Below, piece after piece: positions 8,895 to 17,311 of a stretch of 24,298 nucleotides of DNA (its first letter is position 1; each line of letters starts with the position of its first letter). Source of the DNA: Hypsibius dujardini (lineage: Eukaryota; Tardigrada; Eutardigrada; Parachela; Hypsibiidae). A program made the position numbers and the translations under genes. Under the pieces are notes generated by a model. That model was not told where the DNA came from. It was given only the letters and a program-made list of their open reading frames with translations, and made no database searches. The DNA is taken from positions 1-24,298 of the forward strand of contig LRSR01011466.1 of assembly GCA_001579985.1 (NCBI GenBank), given 5' to 3'.

Positions 8895-9350
8895 AACGTA
8901 TATACACAAGTGGCAAAAAACCTTGCGCTAACCGAGTTAAGCCATTACACTCGTTACATGGCTGTTGTACACAGCCGTCGAGTTAAAGTGCTTAATTCGG
9001 TCAGCACAAGGTTTTTGCCACGTGTATAGTGTTTTATCTAATGGAGACTAGAGTTTCGCTGATGATTCCCACACTAGAGTCAAAAGACCGTCAGGGAACG
9101 ACCAGTCAAATACCATTTCAACACTCTCCTGTAGAGGAAAAAATCGCAGCAGGAATTGACGAATGGTTCCTTCATAGTCCCAGATCACCTCGAAGCAATA
9201 ACACTCCCCTTGATCCTATAATGAGAAAGGATACTGACCACGTGCCCCCGAGTTCTGCCGTTGAATCTCCACACTCGCCGGCAATTTTAGATAAGACAAT
9301 CAAGAGTGGCGGTACCCTTTTGATTTTATCAGGATCATGCTACTAACCAT
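6205..9350 (-). CDS. NME7: NME7-like nucleoside diphosphate kinase (DM10 plus two NDK domains), 8 exons
   Basis: Exons in transcript order: 9350-9348 (start, tentative), 9215-9114, 8804-8638, 8530-8363, 7980-7751, 7309-7176, 6566-6459, 6357-6205. All are GT-AG and phases match, giving 354 residues (human 376). Residues about 2-85 are a DM10 domain (IWDYEGTIRQFLLRFFP, then LKHRSFVKRT and VSVLNRQLLV). A reduced first NDK domain follows. The second NDK domain starts at LCLIKPHAVREG (Lys217) and keeps the active-site His329 in VHCTDL. NME7 proteins sit at the gamma-tubulin ring complex and inside ciliary microtubules. Odd points: domain 1 has Cys208 where the phosphorylated His is expected, and it lacks about 30 residues before GPVIAAEV and most of the linker to domain 2. 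The first exon is only the ATG before a GTTAGT donor; it gives the right N-terminal length but needs transcript support. Confidence 0.88.
6654..6852. mobile_element. MITE family 2, diverged copy C, in an NME7 intron
   Basis: An inverted repeat with outer arms CGGCAGAATTTAATC and its mirror, then GGAGGGTCCCGGAAATGGGC, AAAAGGGGGCGGGGCAGGGG and mirrored C-rich blocks, around AATCAACCAATCA. It shares the G-rich core with copies A and B but has different outer ends. It lies in the intron 6567-7175. Confidence 0.75.
7311..7667. mobile_element. MITE family 2, copy D, with right arm amplified four times, in an NME7 intron
   Basis: The left end is TACAGCCAACGACTAGACTG and the right end CTTGTCGTTGACTGTA, flanked by TA on both sides. 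The left arm occurs once; the C-rich right arm (CCTGCTCCGCCCCTTTTGCC, ATACCCCGGACCCT, CAGTGTACTCAACCACCTGA) is repeated four times with a 62-bp period. The element's terminal TA touches the 3' splice site of the intron 7310-7750: on the minus strand the acceptor TAG is the TA plus one flanking G. Confidence 0.88.
8151..8319. mobile_element. MITE family 4: hairpin with tandem repeats in one arm, in an NME7 intron
   Basis: Outer arms ATCATTTGGTGCTGCGT (near 8158) and ACGCAGCACCAAATGAT (near 8296-8312) are mirror images. Inside, the right arm has one GTACGGGTGGATCTAA block, while the left arm has four tandem AGATCCACCGTATATT-like units. The innermost arms ATGACTGCA and TGCAGTCAT pair around the loop. 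It lies in the intron 7981-8362. Confidence 0.8.
8864..8895. repeat. TA microsatellite
   Basis: An alternating TA run directly before MITE family 1 copy 2, which appears to have inserted in TA-rich DNA within an NME7 intron. Confidence 0.9.
8901..9028. mobile_element. MITE family 1, copy 2, in an NME7 intron
   Basis: Ends are TATACACAAGTGGCAAAAA and TTTTTGCCACGTGTATA. The interior GCGCTAACCGAGTTAAGCC and its mirror match copies 1 and 3. It lies in the intron between NME7 exons 9114-9215 and 8638-8804. Confidence 0.85.
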
Positions 9351-9680
9351 TCTGAAGTTTTCGAATCACTTCGAGCGAAAACGGTCGCCCATGAGTTGCT
9401 GTCTAGGAACGTAAGCCAAGTGGAGTATTTTTATATATTCAGCCTCTAATAACGGCGAGGTTTACCCTCGGCAAATTCTGTTCAGATGGTAATCTCAAAG
9501 CAAGTCGCGGTCTGGGCACATTTAACACTGACAACCATGGATGTGCAAAACTGCTCCCGAAACTACAACATTATCTACGTCTTAGGAGTTTGGCCTCGTG
9601 AAGAGTGCCTGGAAACTGGGACGTTTACGTTTAGCGCTGTTGTCCCGCAGCAACTCGTCTTTCGACCTACCACGAAAGTA
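9351..9680. other. Upstream region of the NME7-like gene
   Basis: Should hold the NME7 promoter and 5' UTR (minus strand). No other gene or clear core promoter motif was found. Confidence 0.35.
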
Positions 9681-10150
9681 TCAACGCAAAGACAGAGTAC
9701 ACTGGAGGGTCCGGGGAATGGGCTAAAGGGGCGGGACAGGGGATGGTTTTCAAACAATCGAACAATCAAGCACCTGACCACCCCCTGCTCCGCCCCTTTT
9801 GCCCATACGCCGGACCCTCCAGTGTAATCAACCACCTGATCACCCCCTGCTCCGTCCCTTTTGCCCATACCCTGGACCCTCCACTGTACTCAACCACCTG
9901 ACCACCCCTGCTCCGTCCCTTTTGCCCATACCCCGGACCATCCAGTGTAATCAACCACCTGACCACCCCCTGCTCCGCCCCTTTTGTCCATACGCCGGAC
10001 CCTACCGTGTACTCAACCACCTGATCACCCCCCGCTCCGCCCCTTTTGTCCATACGCCGGACCCTACCGTGTACTCAACCACCTGATCACCCCCTGCTCC
10101 GTCCCTTTGCCCATACCCCGGACCCTCCAGTGTAATCAATCTTGTTATAG
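9681..10150. mobile_element. MITE family 2, copy E, with right arm amplified six times
   Basis: A single left arm (GAGTACACTGGAGGGTCCGG, then GGGGCGGGACAGGGG) is followed by TTTCAAACAATCGAACAATC. After it come six tandem copies of the C-rich right arm with a period near 62 bp, to 10140. The extreme ends (TCAACG.., ..AATCTTGTTATA) are degraded relative to copies A and B. It lies between NME7 and the GPCR gene. Open frames through it follow from the repeat and are not genes. Confidence 0.85.
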
Positions 10151-10329
10151 TAAGCGTGTAGTTTTACTAGTACAGTATGTACGTATGCGAGGACTCCCAC
10201 GCGCCAGTGTTCCTGGAGGTCCTGTGATCAGCTGAGGTAGAATATAGTGTGTATTGTAGACAGATCTTTTCCTGAATTCTGACATAGACTTTTCGCGCAA
10301 AAAAACAACATTTAGCTAGTCGGATCAAC

Positions 10330-11446
10330 TCAATGGGAAGATTCAGGTTTGAATGCGGGCTGCTGCCCGAATGCTCGTCCCTTAATCTTTTCCAGCACGT
10401 ACAGGACACCGTGTCTGTAGTTTCTCGAAACAGCAATGAAGAATACCTGTTGGTCAGAACACAAACATACCCGTATGAAGAGCTCATTGCTTTAGTGGAG
10501 CGTGTGTTATCAGTGACTGCTCTTCATCGGAACAAACCGAGCCTGGACTCACCGGGTTCACAGCGCTTGACATGTATTGTAGTCCCAGGAAGGCGAACTG
10601 CAAATCCATACTGGCGTACAATTCCTCTGGGAAGTAGAAGCTGGTCACGGGTAAGGGGAAGTTAGCCAGGCAATACCACAGGAAGCAGACAAAGAGTGTC
10701 TTCGATGTCTCATAGCGTTGGCCTAAACGAATGGACAGCCGAGTCACACCTGAATCATCCCCGACTTTGCGGCGGACCGCCTGCTTTGCCGTAATCATAA
10801 CAGCCGTATAGCTTATTCCAATCAGAACGGACGGAATGTATGTTCCGAAGAGAGGCATGATGATCAGCGCTGACTCCTTGTCCGGGCCAGGTATGCATGC
10901 TAACGGCCACGAATCCGACAGTTCATACCGGAGGGTGATTTCGGCGGTTGCGGCGAAGTTGATCAAGACGGAAGCGAGCCATGGCATCACAACCGCCACG
11001 ATCAGCGCCGGCCGTGTTGTCACCTGCTTGTAGTAGTGCGGTAAAACGGCGCCAATGAACCGATTAACGGCCATTACTGCGTGCGCCCAGTCGTTCAAGT
11101 AAATGGCGAAGAAGAAGACTGCTCCAAAGCCGCGGCAGAAATGTGCTGGAAGGAGCCAACGTGTCTGGACGTAAGTGACCACAGCGGTGATGGGGTAGAC
11201 GAAGCCGGTGACCACCAGGTCAAGTAAGATACAGTGTGCCAAGATAACAGAGCTGGACGATTTTCGGAGAGGATTGTACACCAAGGTGGCGACAAACGTC
11301 ACGGCATTCGCTAGAGCTCCGAAAAAGTCCAGCACCAAAATAACCGCCAGCCAGACAGGTAAGGAGGAGTGGTGCGGCAAGACCACGGACTCGTTTTGAA
11401 ATGAACTGTTGTTGTTCATTTTTTTGACTAGAAGAGAGGACTGCAA
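10330..11446 (-). CDS. Class A (rhodopsin-like) G protein-coupled receptor, orphan, two exons
   Basis: Exon 1 is 11446-10553 and exon 2 is 10446-10330; the 106-bp GT-AG intron is phase 0 and falls inside the TM7 NPxx(Y) motif. The product has 336 residues with seven hydrophobic segments. Landmarks: Asn in TM1 (ANAVTF), LAHCILLDL with the conserved Asp in TM2, Cys at the start of TM3 (HFCRGFG), Trp in TM4 (MPWLASV), a partner Cys in ECL2 (PLACIPG), Pro in TM5 (YIPSVLIG), LWYCLANFPLP in TM6 and NPVFF in TM7, then a helix-8-like VSRNYRHGVLYVLEKIK. The N-terminus has N-glycosylation sites (NNSS, NES) and no signal peptide. The DRY motif is replaced by NRF and NPxxY by NPVFF. The ligand is unknown. 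A second in-frame Met (MNNNSS, 11419) could be the true start. Confidence 0.9.
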
Positions 11447-11837
11447 AAGCCAAATACAATGTTTATAGATGTACTAGTAATATCGGGTGCGTCTTTTTCT
11501 TGCGATTCAAGAAAGGGTACGCCGAGCGAATGTCAATTGCAAAAGTGAAAATTTGCGAATAGATCCAATAATCACCCCGATGTCTTTATGGATAAAAAGA
11601 CCCGTGATGTTGTTTCCTTCTGGATGCATCTACGTATTGAGGGCACCATTTCCTGTAGACCGGATGCTAATTAACTCCCGGGAACTTAAATTTAGCTTAG
11701 GCAGAGCATCCTCGTACGTTGACACAGTGCTTGCGTGATAATAAGGCTTCATTCGCTTATTACTGATCGGAGATGGGCGCGAATTTTCATTTCCCGAACG
11801 CACTGGCAGTATTGGTCTTGCAGCGTACGTAACGCCG
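11447..11837. other. Upstream region of the GPCR gene
   Basis: Presumed promoter/5' UTR of the minus-strand receptor. No gene or clear motif was recognised. Confidence 0.35.
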
Positions 11838-12075
11838 GTAACGTCGGTAGGTAACGCCGACACCGCTGGTAACGCTAGAATCACTGGTAACGCCGGTAAC
11901 ACTGGTACCGCCGGTACCTCTGGTAACACTAGTATCACATATAACGCCGGTAACACTGGTACCGCTGGTAACACCGGTAACACTGGTACCGCCGGTACCG
12001 CTGGTACCGCCGGTACCGCTGGTAACACTGGTACCGCTGGTAACACTGGTACCGCCCTTACGTAACGCCGGTACC
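11838..12075. repeat. 9-bp minisatellite (GGTAACACT / GGTACCGCC units)
   Basis: About 25 head-to-tail 9-bp units of the form GGTAMCRCY, mixing GGTAACACT, GGTACCGCT, GGTAACGCC and similar. Because 9 is a multiple of 3, long frames stay open on the minus strand (Pro-Ala-Val-Pro or Gly-Thr-Ser-Val-Thr repeats, within 11630-12196). No domain or splice support makes them genes. Confidence 0.9.
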
Positions 12076-12685
12076 AACGCACGACTTTAAGGGCTCTCCG
12101 CACGTGGCATTTCACATCCCCGGATAGAAGTGACAAAACATCCGCCACCAAATGCCATCGATCAGAGCATCGATGACGCTGCTTTTTTAGCCACACCTTT
12201 TGAATAATGAACCAGGGTCTACGCCGTAATGTGCGGTGTACATATAATGTACTCGTACTAGCAATAAATATGAAGTTTGCTTCCGTGAGCAGATTTCTCT
12301 TTAGTCTTTACCTTGCAGGTTAGAAGTACGCTATTAGAGATGCATATACGTGGAAGCCCGATTCCGCGTCATACAGAGAGCTCTGTAGACTGTAGAGGAG
12401 CTTGGAAGTTACCGGCATATGAATTTACGTGAGATGACTTGGGAAGGATATATGAATTGTCATTGACTTATCCATGAAAAGCTATAAGATAAAAAGTAAA
12501 AAGACAATATATGTACAGAATAGAAGTACAAAAGAAGTACAGTCTGTACAATCTGTACAATCTGTACAATCTGTACAATAGAAGACAAATCGGCTGACCG
12601 ATATTCCATCCAGACAAGCAAACGTTACTCCAAAACTTCTCATTAATTTTTCATGAACTATAGAGTAGTTCATACAGTATATATG
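12076..12685. other. Spacer with a short 9-bp tandem repeat
   Basis: Contains GTACAATCT repeated about four times at 12538-12580, and an AATAAA at about 12263 with no obvious gene to serve. No coding exon was recognised. Confidence 0.5.
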
Positions 12686-12808
12686 TACAGTTGTGGCGGA
12701 ATTACATCTTCAACCCACACCCAAACCCATGCGCCCACACATGTTAAGTCTATGAGTGGGCGCGCTGGAATGGGCGTGGGCTGAAGAAGTAACTCCGCCA
12801 CAACTGTA
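12686..12808. mobile_element. MITE family 5: hairpin with TACAGTTGTGGCGGA ends
   Basis: The ends TACAGTTGTGGCGGAATTAC and GTAACTCCGCCACAACTGTA are mirror images, starting and ending in TA as in Tc1/mariner-type insertions. The arms continue as CTTCAACCCACACCCA and its mirror, and GCGCCCAC / GTGGGCGC. The loop is about 15 bp. Single copy, no coding capacity. Confidence 0.85.
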
Positions 12809-13225
12809 CACTGTAGTGCCACAATTATAACGGTCAGTTTTTACACCCGGGCAGCGCACTCGGTCTGTGTGTGTGTTGGCTGAGTGCCGACTCGTGACAG
12901 AGACGCGTGTGACGCAGGCGGGGTTATAACCGACTGTTATAATCGTGGCGCTACAGTATTCAACATTTACACAAGGCCTATTGTATCGAGCTCACTGTCT
13001 ATGCAAGCAGAAAAGCCAGCAAGGCATATTCGACGGACTTCATGTACGCCTCGATGTTGGTTTGTGTCAGATGCTGAAGGTCCTCTACTCTGCCGCTCCA
13101 AACTCTCGACCACATCGCATCGGGAGTTGCAGGCTCCAGACTAGAGGAGAATGAAATCTCTTTAAAAAAAATTCAGACAAGGGACGAGTCATGTGTGCCA
13201 GAGCTTCAAGCTCAACTGATCCGGC
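12809..13225. other. 3' flank of the F-box gene
   Basis: Presumed 3' UTR and spacer for the minus-strand F-box gene. Overlapping short plus-strand open frames have no recognisable domain or splice structure. Confidence 0.35.
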
Positions 13226-14462
13226 TTACCGTCCAATAATCTGCTCGATTTTTAACTTGATCTCCGGTGGCGCCGCCTCAACCGCCGTCTGCAACTGGAC
13301 ACGCCGCTCCTCCGACAACGGGGGACATACCTCCGCCAGCATCTTCCACACCGCTGCGATCGCCTTGCCCGAACCGCCGGCCAATCCCTTTGGCAGGATG
13401 ATTTGACTCGCGTCCACTGCGACTTGACAGGCGTATTCGGGCGGCGAGTCGGGAAAATCGAATCGCAACCCGTGCACCACAACGTCCCTCAAGACCAACC
13501 GTTGGCAGCTTCCTCGAGGAACACCGTAATTGTCCAGGTGCGACATCAACGGTCCAATACTGACGCACCCGTTGCGCAGGGTCAGCCTTTTCAGTCCCAT
13601 CCCATCGGGTCGGCATAACATCTCACCGATAGAGGTGGTCAACAGGGCGTCGTGCTGCAGCATCCCGCCCTTGACGCTGTCATAGAGATGCAGGCACCTC
13701 AAGTACGGCGACTTGACGGCGTGCTTCACGCAAACTTCAAAATCGATGTTGCGCTCGGTGGGAACTCCGTTGGTGATGTAGAAGGACCGGTCGACCAGCA
13801 TCTCACGGAGTGCCGGTGGAGAGGATAACACGATCCGCCACCGACGTGAAACCCTGAGAAGCACAATCTGCGGTCAATCGCTTACCCTCAAGACAGAACA
13901 ACTTTAAGACAAAACAACCTCAAGACAGAACAACTTTAAGACAGAACAACTTCAAGACAGAACAACTTCAAGACAGAACAAATCACTGTACCGGCTTATT
14001 ATACGGAATTTCAACGTTTCCCAAGATTATTGTGCTACACATAATTTCATTTAAGCGAAAGAAAAAGTCTATCAAAGTCAAAGAAAAGTTGTTGAAAGAA
14101 GTGAGGACTGCTGTCAACGTATTATCCATCTTTTCCCGGACTTATTACCGTCGATTTCGATGCTTCCGCACAACATCGAGGTACCCGAAGATTTTGATGA
14201 GGATTTCGTTGGGGACATCATCCACCGTGGCGACATCATCCACCGTGGCGACATCATCTACCGTGGCGACATCATCCACCGTGGCGGCTGATTCGTTTGG
14301 GTAACAGCAATCGCTCGAGCTGTCAGAGGGAACCGGGTAAGAATCCTTCCGTTGTGGGGATAAACTCGACACGGAGCTCTTGTTGGTGATCCGCGTTATT
14401 AGATTGTCTGTGATAAAGTCACCGGGGAACTTGCTGCTGGGCAGACTGGGGATAGTCTCCAT
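13226..14462 (-). CDS. F-box protein, two exons
   Basis: Exon 1 is 14462-14149 and exon 2 is 13853-13226; donor GTAATAAG and acceptor TTCTCAG join in frame (the split codon gives Arg105) for 313 residues. The F-box spans about 82-120: DVPNEILIKIFGYLD from exon 1 and VSRRWRIVLSSPPALRE from exon 2, with the family's usual spacing between YL and the (V)xxRW motif. F-box proteins bind Skp1 and bring substrates to SCF ubiquitin ligases. The part after the box has weak leucine-rich segments (LRCLHLYD, LKRLTLRNG, CQRLVLRDVVVHG) and may be the substrate-binding region. The N-terminal 60 residues are Ser-rich and probably disordered, followed by a 6-residue ATVDDV repeat. A longer uninterrupted frame starting in the intron (IVLLRVSRRW) is less likely to be the start because it lacks half the F-box. 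Confidence 0.8.
13889..13981. repeat. 18-bp tandem repeat in the F-box gene intron
   Basis: Five units of the type CAAGACAGAACAACTTTA with CTTCA/CTTTA variants, close to the acceptor of exon 2. Confidence 0.9.
14215..14286. repeat. 18-bp coding tandem repeat in F-box exon 1
   Basis: Four copies of an 18-bp unit that encode ATVDDV repeats just before the F-box. The copies are nearly identical at DNA level, so copy number may vary between individuals. Confidence 0.85.
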
Positions 14463-15252
14463 GTTTACTGTACTGCGAATGGTAGAAGCGTCACGGTTTT
14501 TACAGCGCGATGAATGTTACTAGCTCAACGGCAGGATTGGATCATTCATTCACAACACGACGAGCGCGTGCAAGGAGCACGTGGTGGTGTTGTTATGAAA
14601 CTGCGCGCATTTCGGAGACCCGCTTGCAACGGAAGCGCGAGTTAACTGTGTGGGTCGATCGACGGCCCACTCTGCCAGGGCTCACATACGCACCGTACAG
14701 AACCATATCCACTGGGACTGGGGTACTCGTACCGATACGGTATTCCCCAGCCCAGGCAGCCTGCCACAATCTTCGAGGCAGTAACGGACGTGCAAGGTGC
14801 AGCGCCACCTGCAGGGATTTCTTTTGAGTCTGTTCCTTTAAGTGCAATAAATCGAACGATACGCTGACAATTGGAACAAGATGCTGATTTAGAAGAATTC
14901 AGTTTTTTAGCACTCATCGTTCGGATTAAAATCAGGAACAACAAGCACGAGAAAAACGGCCTGAAACAAGACCATTGTTAACGAATCAAGAATTTTGTTC
15001 TGATTCCGGGTGTCATGCTAGGAGGTGCTTGGTGAGAAAACCACAACAACATCAAAGAATCCTATCCAAAAATTGTATTTATATTTGATGCGGTCTTTCC
15101 TATTTCCTGATTCCTATTTCGCTGCACGGATGGAAGGAAATCTCCCTTCTCTGGTCAGCATAACTCAGAACGTCATCGAGGACGGACTCATCCAGCGATA
15201 CGTTAACAATTTCAACCAAGAAATCCTCAGAGTTGCCTCAAACTCGTACGCG
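14463..15252. other. Spacer between the divergent F-box and THAP genes
   Basis: Should hold both promoters. An open stretch from the ATG at 15130 (begins MEGNLPSLVSITQNV) runs into MITE family 1 copy 3; its composition is protein-like but no homologue is recognised and it may be a short exon or chance. Nothing else was identified. Confidence 0.35.
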
Positions 15253-15379
15253 TACGCACGTGGCAAAAACCTTGCACCAACCGAGTTAAGCCATTACACT
15301 CGTTCGACAGGCGGCTGTTGTACCCAGCCGCGAGTTAAAGTGCTTAATTCGGTCAACGCAAGGTTTTTGCCACGCGTGT
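15253..15379. mobile_element. MITE family 1, copy 3, upstream of the THAP gene
   Basis: Ends are CGCACGTGGCAAAAACC and GGTTTTTGCCACGCGTG. The interior ACCGAGTTAAGCCATTACAC and GCTTAATTCGGT are as in copies 1 and 2. It lies about 190 bp upstream of the THAP start codon, in probable promoter or 5' UTR intron sequence. Confidence 0.85.
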
Positions 15380-15567
15380 GTGTGTTTTTTAAATACCAAA
15401 ACCCAGTGCCCATTCCCACCACTGTGCTTTTTTTTCTTGGTTCCTTCGTTGCTTAGAATATTTCTGTTGTAACTTTCAGAAAGCACAGACCACACGGATC
15501 CAGAGCGACCAACCGAGCAAAAAATGCAGGGCAATCCGCGTGTGAATTTGATGAAAAAGCCCTCGCC

Positions 15568-16380
15568 ATGCCACCGAATAGCAAAAAACATTGCTGCATC
15601 CCAGGCTGCAAAACCGAGGCGGCCCCCAAGATGATCCGTCAGAAACGAGCCCTTCTCAAGTTCCCCCTGAACGATCCTGTTCTACTGGAACAATGGTTGG
15701 AAGCCGTACCACGAAAAGGCCGCAACTGGGTCAACGAATCCTCCCGTCTGTGCTCCACTCACTTCCCCCAAGACTGCATCAACACTGACACGGTGAAAAA
15801 GACGATGAAAAACGGTACTGTCGTGGAGAAAGTCCGTGGACGGATCGAATTGAAGCCGGGCACGGTGCCGTCGATTTTCCATCTCGACAGCAAACATCGC
15901 AGTAAAAGTGTCGCTAATCCAACAATCAAGCGCAAGATCCATAAGGACTACAAGGCTGTTCTACGGACACATCAGCGGATCCGCTTGGCTGAAGCCTTGA
16001 ATGAAATTCTCTCCTTTTCGGATCTCTTGCGGATGACGGTAGATCCGGAACGATTGTTGGGGTTAGATCCGTGTTGGCTGGTCCGGCGGCATGATGTGGG
16101 CGGAGCCACGGAAGCGGTGCATTTCCTGCAGATGACCACGGACGGTCTGGCTGTTCGTGGGGCAATTGTGATACCGCGTTCCTTACAGCCGGTGATTGTG
16201 TTGGGAGGCATGAAGCTCACGCAGGATCAAGTGCGGGAGATTTTGCTGCAGGATAAGGTGAGCTCATGGTCGCCGGATGTGGTGTTGCTGGTCCGCTGGG
16301 TAGAGCGAACAAACAATACCGGCAGTGAAAACGCTTCAACCAACGAGGCAGTGAAGACGCTTCAACCAATGAGGCAGTGA
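15568..16380 (+). CDS. THAP-domain zinc-finger protein
   Basis: A single exon of 270 residues. The N-terminal THAP finger (about 8-104) has the C2CH ligands Cys9, Cys14 (CCIPGC), Cys62 and His65 (LCSTHF). It also shows the conserved KFPLND Pro, Trp43 in EQWLEAV and the closing VPSIF (AVPTIF-type) motif. THAP domains bind specific DNA and occur in chromatin regulators and in P-element-type transposases. No transposase catalytic domain follows; the remaining 165 residues (for example VVLLVRWVERTNNTG) match nothing I recognise. The start is the first Met in the finger's frame. An ATG in another frame at 15524 would give an overlapping upstream reading frame. A splice acceptor (AACTTTCAG, about 15479) suggests a 5' UTR intron. 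The last 17 codons are set by a 26-bp tandem repeat. Confidence 0.85.
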   Translation: MPPNSKKHCCIPGCKTEAAPKMIRQKRALLKFPLNDPVLLEQWLEAVPRKGRNWVNESSRLCSTHFPQDCINTDTVKKTMKNGTVVEKVRGRIELKPGTVPSIFHLDSKHRSKSVANPTIKRKIHKDYKAVLRTHQRIRLAEALNEILSFSDLLRMTVDPERLLGLDPCWLVRRHDVGGATEAVHFLQMTTDGLAVRGAIVIPRSLQPVIVLGGMKLTQDQVREILLQDKVSSWSPDVVLLVRWVERTNNTGSENASTNEAVKTLQPMRQ

Positions 16381-16401
16381 AGACGCTTCAACCAACGAGG
16401 C
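16324..16401 (+). repeat. 26-bp tandem repeat across the THAP stop codon
   Basis: Three copies of AGTGAAGACGCTTCAACCAA plus YGAGGC at 16324-16349, 16350-16375 and 16376-16401. Since 26 is not a multiple of 3, each copy shifts the frame. The stop used now (16378-16380) lies at the start of the third copy. Confidence 0.9.
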
Positions 16402-17311
16402 AGTAAATGCTTCGCCTCCGAGTGACGAAGGAAGGATTGAGACAACTGACGGAGATGCTCAGTGAAACGAAAAACGGTTTGGCCAAGTTGTATCGTGCTG
16501 TAGATTTTCTCGTTTCTACGGACGGGCGGTCTTCTTACAGTTTTTTCCCGATCTCATGTCAGCCGTCTGTATGCCTGACTTGTATTTGTAACGTATGCTG
16601 TGTCCATTGATCAAGCTTAAATGTTTCGTTTCTGACTTTCAATCTTGTATTACAATCAGTAGCCTGTTTCCCTGCTGATTAACTTTCTCAAGGAAATTGG
16701 AAACTTTCGAAATATTTACCGTCAAAAATCGTTTATCGTTTCTGTATAAAATGCCCGAATTTTTTTTACCGAAAACCGAAGAAATACTATTTTGAAGCGC
16801 TGGTCTTTCTCTCATGGATTGCCTCAGCGAGAATTTGTCTGAGCGGAGAAAATCGGAGAGGCTACCCTCCGCCGGTTGCTAACAAAAGAGCCTGCTTTTT
16901 CAATTGATTGATCTCTTGATTGAAGATTTGAAGATCACTAAGCATGTGGTTCGTTGGTAAGTTGGTTGATTGAAGACTGAGGCGCATTTCAGTGGGTAGG
17001 TGACTTTGTACGCACACCTGGGGCTATATATACGGAAAACGCAGTTTGCGTTGCGCCTTAGAATCGCGTCGCTACAGTCAGTGACGGTACTTGTCTTCAA
17101 ATTCAATCACGAGAACATTTGAGAGTTTTGCGCCTCATTTCCGGTAACTTCTTCTGTTCACTCGAAACCGGACTGGGCGACGACATTAGTAAAACTGAAT
17201 AATCGGTTTGGCCAAACAAGTGCCAAAACGTAACACAAAATACATCGGTACTCCACGTACCGAAGCAATAAAAATAAAACGGACAAATTAAACATGTCTC
17301 TCCGAATTAGT
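16402..17311. other. Spacer between the THAP gene and the carrier gene
   Basis: Contains the 3' flanks of the convergent THAP (+) and carrier (-) genes. A TATA-like CTATATATAC sits near 17014-17024 with no gene recognised downstream of it. No coding exon was found. Confidence 0.4.

Noticed and set aside
9029-9346. 105-codon plus-strand frame (MFYLMETRVSLMIP...)
   Set aside because: It is antisense to NME7 DM10 exon 9114-9215, which has clear homology and splice sites.
9766-10086. Open frames of about 95 codons on both strands through MITE copy E
   Set aside because: They arise from the tandem arm repeat and exist in the same form in copy D; no independent coding evidence.
11630-12196. 188-codon minus-strand frame with Val-Pro-Ala repeats
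   Set aside because: Open because the 9-bp minisatellite keeps frame; flanks show no domain. Kept only as a point to check.
15568-16380. THAP gene as a domesticated or fragmentary P-element transposase
   Set aside because: Only the THAP finger is recognisable; no RNase H-like catalytic segment or terminal repeats were seen around it.
17014-17090. TATA-like motif with a possible initiator, perhaps a small RNA gene
   Set aside because: The spacing to initiator-like sequences is too long and no RNA fold or gene could be recognised.
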